Shown here: positions 58,746 to 64,000 of the stretch, piece after piece
Numbering within the stretch: the stretch's first letter is position 1
How the letters are laid out: every line of letters begins with the position of its first letter
Assembly: GCF_019320115.1 (NCBI RefSeq)
Contig: NC_089584.1
Coordinates: 53,565,633-53,629,632, forward strand
DNA length: 64,000 bases
Reading direction: 5' to 3'
Source of the DNA: Miscanthus floridulus
Lineage: Eukaryota; Streptophyta; Magnoliopsida; Poales; Poaceae
Position numbers and translations under genes: made by a program
Notes under the pieces: generated by a model
The model's input: the letters and a program-made list of their open reading frames with translations, nothing else
Database searches by the model: none
Told to the model about the DNA's origin: nothing

Positions 58746-59510
58746 ATATGGTTGCCATGGTTCTGATCCTGCGCCATGTAGGGGGCAGCGTCAAGTGCGA
58801 TTTAGGCTCTATGGTGGCTCCAGCCACCCGCCTCGTCCCCGGAGCAAGCGGCACCACCCTAGACAACGGTGTCTGCTTCCTTAGCGAGTTTTTCATCACT
58901 GTTGGCGCCTTCACTCTGGGCAAGGTCCTCAACTTTGGGAGCCTAGTCTACATAGCCAACTTCTCCAGCGGGCTTCACCTGCTCAATGGGGTTGTGCCGA
59001 TGGACATCGAGTTCTCGACGCCACCCCCTCCACCGGGGTCCCCGGGAACGGATCTTGGGGCCCTAGCCCATCGGGTCCACCATGGATCCACCATAGACCG
59101 AGAGTGGCGGGCATAGCCCCCATGACCAGGCTAGGCTCCTGCAGGGCAAGGGAGAACCCCCTTCACTCCTCAGGCCTACCAAGGCAGGCAGTGCCAGGTT
59201 GGCCAGGCATCCACCGCTGGTTGGCTAGGGAGTCCTACAGCGTTGCCAAGGTACCACGGATGGGTGCTCACCCCACCTGCTGGGAGGCGGGTCATGGGGG
59301 AGCTCGCCCCAATGTGATGTGACTCTGACCCATGAGCTATTGGGGGAAGACCGACTTCGCCATCTCCACGGCCCTCTGTGGTCCTGCTTCGAGGGGTCAA
59401 TGTGGTGAACAGGATGCCTCAATGACACCTGCGCTAGTTAGAGCTGCCCAGCACCTTTGGTTGCCAAGACTTCCTCTAGCTCATCCCTAGCCCAGGCTGT
59501 TTCTGCTCGT
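58746..59510 (+). other. unassigned stretch upstream of Tat protease
   Basis: Moderately GC-rich with an open frame at 58748-59116 that I cannot assign to gag. It may be a diverged leader or gag remnant of the Tat element that follows. No zinc knuckle seen. Confidence 0.35.
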
Positions 59511-59528
59511 AGTTAGCCTAATCATCGA

Positions 59529-59864
59529 ATGGGCGTGCCTCATGAAGTGTTGTTAGATGGTGGGAGTAGCCTAAACATCCTTTACGATGGCACCCTCGAC
59601 TTCATGGGGATCCCAAGGGCAAGTCTCCACCCTGGCGGAGTCCCCTTCTTCGGGGTCATCCCTAGGATCCAAGCCACTGCTCTCAGAACTATCCAACTCT
59701 TAGCCACATTCAGGGACCCCTCCATCTTCTTGAAGGAGGTGCTTAACTTCGAGATGGTCGACTTCGCCAGCCCCTATCATGCTTTACTGGGGTGGCCATG
59801 CTACACTAAGTTCATGGTTGTCCCATACTATGGCTACATGAAGCTTAGGATGCCTAGCCCATGA
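59529..59864 (+). pseudogene. aspartic protease of degenerate Tat element
   Basis: VLLDGGSSLNILYDGTLDFM has the DGG active site seen in Tat elements. The second motif is changed (YHALLGWPCYTKF in place of the usual GRP). It is open for 112 codons and ends in TGA before the linker to RT. Confidence 0.85.
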
Positions 59865-60139
59865 GGGTCATCGTAGTGTCCCCCTCCATAGCCGACACGT
59901 ACCTTTGCGAGCAAGAAGGCACTACCCTCTCTAGGGCCGATGTTGTCGCCACTGATTTCTCTTGGATCCAGCATGAACCAGGAGAAGACCCCCTCATAGC
60001 ACAAAGGGGATCCTGGCTGTGGCCTTCCGCTTGGTCGATGATACCAAGATAGTCTAGATCCATCCTCAAGACCTAGAGAAATGACTTTTTGTGGGCATCG
60101 GCATGTCCTCGGACATGGAAGTGGCCCTCATAGAGTTCC

Positions 60140-61200
60140 TACGTGACAACGCCGATGTCTTCACATGGAAGACCTCTGACATGCCTAGCATCCCCCATGG
60201 GATTGGTGAGCACTGACTCAACATCAAGGCCGATGCTAAGCCAGTGTAGTAGCACCTTCATCGCTTCGACAAAGAGAAGCGCAAGACGATTGGTGAGGAG
60301 CTCGCCAAGCGCTTGGCCACCAGCTTCATCAGGGAGGTCCAGTACCCCGATTGGCTGGTCAACCTAGTCCTGGTCAAGAAGAAGAACAAGAAATGGAGAA
60401 TGTGTATTGACTACACCAGCCTCAACAAGGCCTGCCTAGAAGACCCATTTCCCCTTCCTCGGATTGACTAGGTGGTCGATTCAACTGCTGGCTGTGAGGC
60501 CCTCTGCTTTCTGGACACGTACTTTGGGTACCACCAGATCATGATGGACCCCTCTGATCACTTCGCCACTTCATTCATCACCCTGTTTGGCACCTTCTAT
60601 TACACTTCCATGCCCTTCGGCCTCTAGAATGCTAGAGCCACTTTCTAGTAGTGCATGCAAAAGTGTTTCAGGGAGCAGATCGATTGCAACTTGGAGGTCT
60701 ATGTTGATGACATTGTCATCAAGACCCACTTGGCTACACGACTGATCAATGACCTAGAGGAAACCTGCTCCAACATCCATGCCAACCACATCAATCTCAA
60801 CCCGGAGAAGTGCGTGTTTGGAGTCCCAGCCGGAAAGCTCCTAGGTTTCATTGTCTTCGAGCATGGCTTCGAAGTCAACCCCTAGAAGATCTCTGCGATT
60901 AGGGACATGGAGCTAGTCAAGAACCTAAAGGGGGCCTAGAGGCTCACTAGGTGCTTAGCAGCTCTCAGCCGCTTCATATCTCGCCTTGGGGAATGATGTA
61001 TGCTGCTGTACAAGCTCCTTAAGAAATCTAAGTGCTTTGAGTGGACGTAGGAAGCCCAGGACGCGCTTACAAGGTTGAAGGGCTTCCTGACCATGCCTCT
61101 AGTCCTGACCTCCCCTACTAAGGGGAAACTCTGCTCCTATACGTGGCCACCACCCTGCACACCTTCAGCTCATCCCTAGTGGTGGCACATGAAGAGGAGG
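60140..61200 (+). pseudogene. reverse transcriptase and start of RNase H, degenerate Tat element
   Basis: Readable motifs: KKKNKKWRMCIDYTSLNKAC, AGCEALCFLDTYFGYHQIMM, EVYVDDIVIKTH (catalytic YVDD at about 60702-60713), NPEKCVFGVPAGKLLGFIVF, FEWT before AQDALTRLKGFL. In-frame stops occur at about 60212 (TGA), 60247, 60250, 60469, 60626, 60647, 60650, 60883, 60937, 60995 (TGA) and 61049. Frame is otherwise kept to about 61120, so decay was mainly by point substitution. Confidence 0.88.
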
Positions 61201-61920
61201 GTCACGCCCTCAAGGTCTAGCGGCCGATGTACTTCATCAGCGAGGTCCTCTCTGACTTGAAGACCCTCTACCTGAGAATCCAGAAGCTCCTCTACACCAT
61301 GCTCAGCACCAAGCTCAAGCTTTGGCATTACTTCGATAGCCACCCCATGGTAGTCGCATCCTCTAGCAGCCTAGGGGATGTCATCAACAACTGGGAGTTC
61401 ACCAGCTGCATTGCCAAGTTAGGGCTCAAGCTCATGGGCCTCGACATTACCTACGCCCTCTGCATGGCAATCAGGTCCCAAGTCCTCACCGCCTTCATAG
61501 CAGAGTGGACTAAGGAACAGGCCTCAACCATCCCTGCTACGATCGAGTACCGGACCATGTATTTCAATGGCTCCCTCACCCTTGAGGTGGCAGGCGCAGG
61601 GACAAGCTAAGGTATGCCCTACAGTTTTAGTTCTAGGCCACTAACAATGTTGTAGAGTACGAGGTGCTCCACCATGGCATCCGGGCGGCAGTCGAGCTTG
61701 GAGCTCGGTGCCTCTTCATACGAGGAGACTTCAAACTATTCATCAACTAGGTAATGAAGGAGTCAGCCTACTGCGATGCGAGAATGGAGGCTTACTGTGT
61801 GGAGGTCTAGAAACTGGAAGACAAGTTCGACGTCATCGAAATTGACCATGTCCTTCTGCGGGACAATAAGGAAGTTGATGCACTGGCAAGGCTGGCGTAT
61901 ACTCGAAAGCCCCCTCCACC
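61201..61920 (+). pseudogene. RNase H and second RNase H of degenerate Tat element
   Basis: 61227-61480 holds YFISEVLSDLKTLYLRIQKL and LWHYFDSHPMVVASSSSLGD, the end of the first RNase H. The second domain follows: YRTMYFNGSL (61553-61582, where family members have D at the N position), ATNNVVEYEVLHHGIRAA, GARCLFIRGDFKLFIN, DNKEVDALARLA. The first catalytic Asp is therefore lost. TAG stops at about 61608 region, 61747 and 61808. Confidence 0.82.
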
Positions 61921-62319
61921 TAGGGTCTTCCTAGACATCCTTGATGCCCCCTCGATCTGCCTCAAGGGGGCCAAACCGCCAGCCCCAACTAGCATCACCG
62001 CAACCTTGAACACCATCGCCAGAGGGGCATCATCCCTAGGAATGCATACTTGCGGTCACCATGCGCAGCTGATGGGGCACTAAGCCACTAGCTGGCGACC
62101 TCACCGACCTTCCAGCATGCCTCATGAAGCATAGGAGACATGAGTTAGCCACCCCTGGTATGGTGGCTAGTGGCCTATCTACCGAGCTCCCTAATATGGC
62201 CTAGGAACGAGCAGTCGACGCCCCTGAACGCCAAGAAATGCCATCGTCATGTCTGGAGTCGGCCTAACAGGGCACTGAGGGCATGTTGGGTAAGAGCTCC
62301 CCAAGTCATTTGAGGCTTT

Positions 62320-63420
62320 AGAAGATTGGAGGACCCTCTTCTCGACTTTCTCGAGCGGGGGATCCTCCCCGCCGATGTCACCGACGCCCGCACACTGGTC
62401 CAATGTGCAAAAAGCAACAGAGTCCTCTATGGGCAGCTCTATCGCTGGATCACCTCTAAGGTGCTCCTACGGTGTGTTGCCCTAGAGGATGGGAAGAAGA
62501 TGCTCCTTGACATCCACGGTGGCATCTATGGGCACCATGTGGCGCTAAGAGCCCTCATGGGGAAGGCCTTCAGGCATGGCTTCTACTGGCCAACCACCCT
62601 CACTGATGCCTAGGACCTCATTAAGACGTGCAAAGGCTATTAGTACTACACCAAGCAAAGTCACTTGCCTGCCCAAGCGCTTTAGACGACCCCCATCACC
62701 TGGCCATTCATAGTCTAGTGCCTTGACATGTTCGAGGAATTCAAGAAGGCTCCCAGAGGCTTCGACCACCTATTGGTCACCATTGACATGTTCACCAAGT
62801 GGATTGAGGTCTGACCCATCGTCAACCTCAAGTCAAAATAGGTGACTGAGTTCCTCTAGGACATCATACATAGGTTCGGTGTTCCCAATCACCTTATTAC
62901 TAATAATGGCACTCTATTCATAGGCTACTGGTTTCTAGATTTCTGCGATGCCTGGTGAATCCGAGTGGATTGGGCTTCAATCTATCACCTTGAATCCAAC
63001 GGCCAAGTCGAGCATGCCAACAGGCTGATCCTCCAAGGGATCAAGACCCACATCTACAATGAGCTCAAGATTCATGCCGGCCACTAGGTGGATGAGCTCC
63101 CCTCCCTTCTCTAGAGCCTAAGGACGAGCGTGAACCGCTCAATAGGGTATATGCCATTCTTCTTGTCTATGGGGCTAAGGTATTCATCCCCTCCAACCTC
63201 GACTATGACGTCCTATGCGTCCACTTCTACAACGAGCAGCGAGCCAAGGAACAGTGCTAGGCAAACATTGACATGCTCGAGGAGGTACAAAACACTGCTA
63301 TGGTGCAATCTACCGGCTACCAGCTAGGACTTCACTGCTATCACGCCTGATGGGTACGCGAGTGTTCCTTTGTTGTAGGTGACCAGTCCTCTAGAGAGTC
63401 GCCCCATCCAAGAAGGGCCA
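62320..63420 (+). pseudogene. integrase of degenerate Tat element
   Basis: Zinc-finger region LDIHGGIYGHHVALRALMGK, then YWPTTLTDA. Core with CLDMFEEFKKAPRGFDHLLV, TIDMFTKWIEV, NHLITNNGTLF (usual D changed to N) and ESNGQVEHANRLILQGIKTH with the catalytic Glu. Stops at about 62611, 62641, 62683, 62716, 62813 (TGA), 62838, 62857, 62957 (TGA), 63087 and 63112. The tail to 63420 is poorly preserved. Confidence 0.87.
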
Positions 63421-63456
63421 CAAGTTCACTCTGCCTTAGGGCCCCTTCTGTGTCTC

Positions 63457-64000
63457 TGTTTACACCAAAATTTGGAAGGAGTCTCATAGGGATTTTAAAG
63501 CTCTCAAGATCATGTAATCAAAGAAGCAAATGCATGCAGATCAAAATTAACTGATTCAAATGCAGCATTGGAATCAGCTTTCTTCAGGTAACGCTAGCAG
63601 ATGATGGCGAGGGCTATGATCGGCGCCAGGAGAAAATATGTTGAAATCTACAAAAAGGGAAAGATTAGAGTCCAAGTTATCTTAAATTAGGAATGTTTTC
63701 TCGTAGGGCCAAAGATTGTGATGAGTCGTGCTTCGATAGGAGTCATGCGTAGGTTCTGAATATAAATACCAAACCCTTGCTATTGTAAAACACACAATCA
63801 ATCCAATATACAAGTCATTTACTTTTTTGGCTCCTGCCATCCCTTAGGAGTAGGAGTAGAGTAGATCTCGGTGAGTTCTTCAGCAAGTATGGCTGCATCG
63901 ATCCGGTCGACCTCCACTTCTTGTTGTAAGTACTGTCATGGCTTATACCTTTGTTCATACAGCTACATCGATCCAGTTGACCTCCACTGCGACTCTGGTA
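63457..64000 (+). repeat. 3' LTR (partial) of degenerate Tat element
   Basis: Starts TGTTTACACCAAAATTTGG and runs off the window. It matches the reverse complement of 34921 back to about 34400. A TATA box, TATAAATA, lies near 63762. The PPT is not recognisable; GGGCCCCTTCTGTGTCTC precedes the LTR. Confidence 0.85.

Larger units (their letters stand above)
58746..64000 (+). mobile_element. degenerate Tat-lineage Ty3/gypsy element, 3' end outside window
   Basis: Order on plus: protease, RT, RNase H, second RNase H, integrase, 3' LTR from 63457. Protein similarity is easy to follow but there are more than 20 stop codons, almost all TAG. No extra antisense gene is seen between integrase and LTR, unlike the element at 1-8777. 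Same LTR family as the solo LTR at 33008-34921. The 5' LTR was not found. Confidence 0.88.

Noticed and set aside
41720..58750. Matching TSD for the LTR at 41725-58745
   Set aside because: Flanks read TTAGC and TATGG; no 5-bp match, and the left boundary itself is uncertain.
58748..59116. 122-codon open frame on plus
   Set aside because: No gag or other motif and no continuation; could be a chance frame in a GC-rich stretch, so it is listed only as unassigned.

Overview
This 64 kb window is nested transposable-element DNA from a large grass genome. Every recognisable coding stretch belongs to a plant Ty3/gypsy LTR retrotransposon (Tat, Tekay/Del-type chromovirus and Athila-like types) or to an En/Spm (CACTA) DNA transposon. 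I found no ordinary host gene, rRNA, tRNA gene or CRISPR array. Very long LTRs (4.3-4.4 kb), a CACTA gene of the grass 'Ptta/En/Spm' type and a large non-autonomous LTR element point to Poaceae, probably a panicoid such as the sorghum/sugarcane/maize group. The species cannot be fixed from sequence alone.

Layout. 1-8777: Tat-lineage element on + (gag end, protease, RT, two RNase H, integrase, 3' LTR 7960-8777). It carries on its opposite strand a well-preserved multi-exon plant-mobile-domain (PMD) gene (4216-7358) with its own TATA box. 8778-10968: remnant of a minus-strand chromovirus (gag, PBS, partial LTR). 11153-13325 and about 31219-31580: two halves of a minus-strand CACTA element. They are split by a solo LTR (13326-31213, TSD TGCAC), which is itself split by a complete 15.0 kb Tekay-type element (15627-30659, TSD GACTC, LTRs 4377 and 4307 bp). 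31590-32256 and 41287-41724: probably one Tat-type LTR split by an Athila-like element (32257-41286). That Athila-like element has two protease domains and no RT, and its left LTR contains a 1914 bp solo LTR (33008-34921, TSD GTTGG). 41725-58745: an old chromovirus-type LTR split by a young 13.4 kb element (44455-57903, TSD GGCGA) with 4.4 kb LTRs and a 4.6 kb interior without gag-pol, i.e. a LARD-like non-autonomous element. 58746-64000: a heavily mutated Tat element on + whose stop codons are nearly all TAG, ending in a 3' LTR (from 63457) of the same family as the solo LTR at 33008-34921.

How the parts relate. The LARD-like element shares PBS type and PPT-flanking sequence with the Tekay element, so a chromovirus of that group is the likely supplier of its proteins. 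Four LTR families share a small AGTAC/GTACT stem-loop at a similar place. The antisense PMD gene is the best candidate for something functionally unusual: all splice junctions keep frame, whereas the sense pol of the same element is broken. All boundaries, TSDs and splice sites were read by eye.
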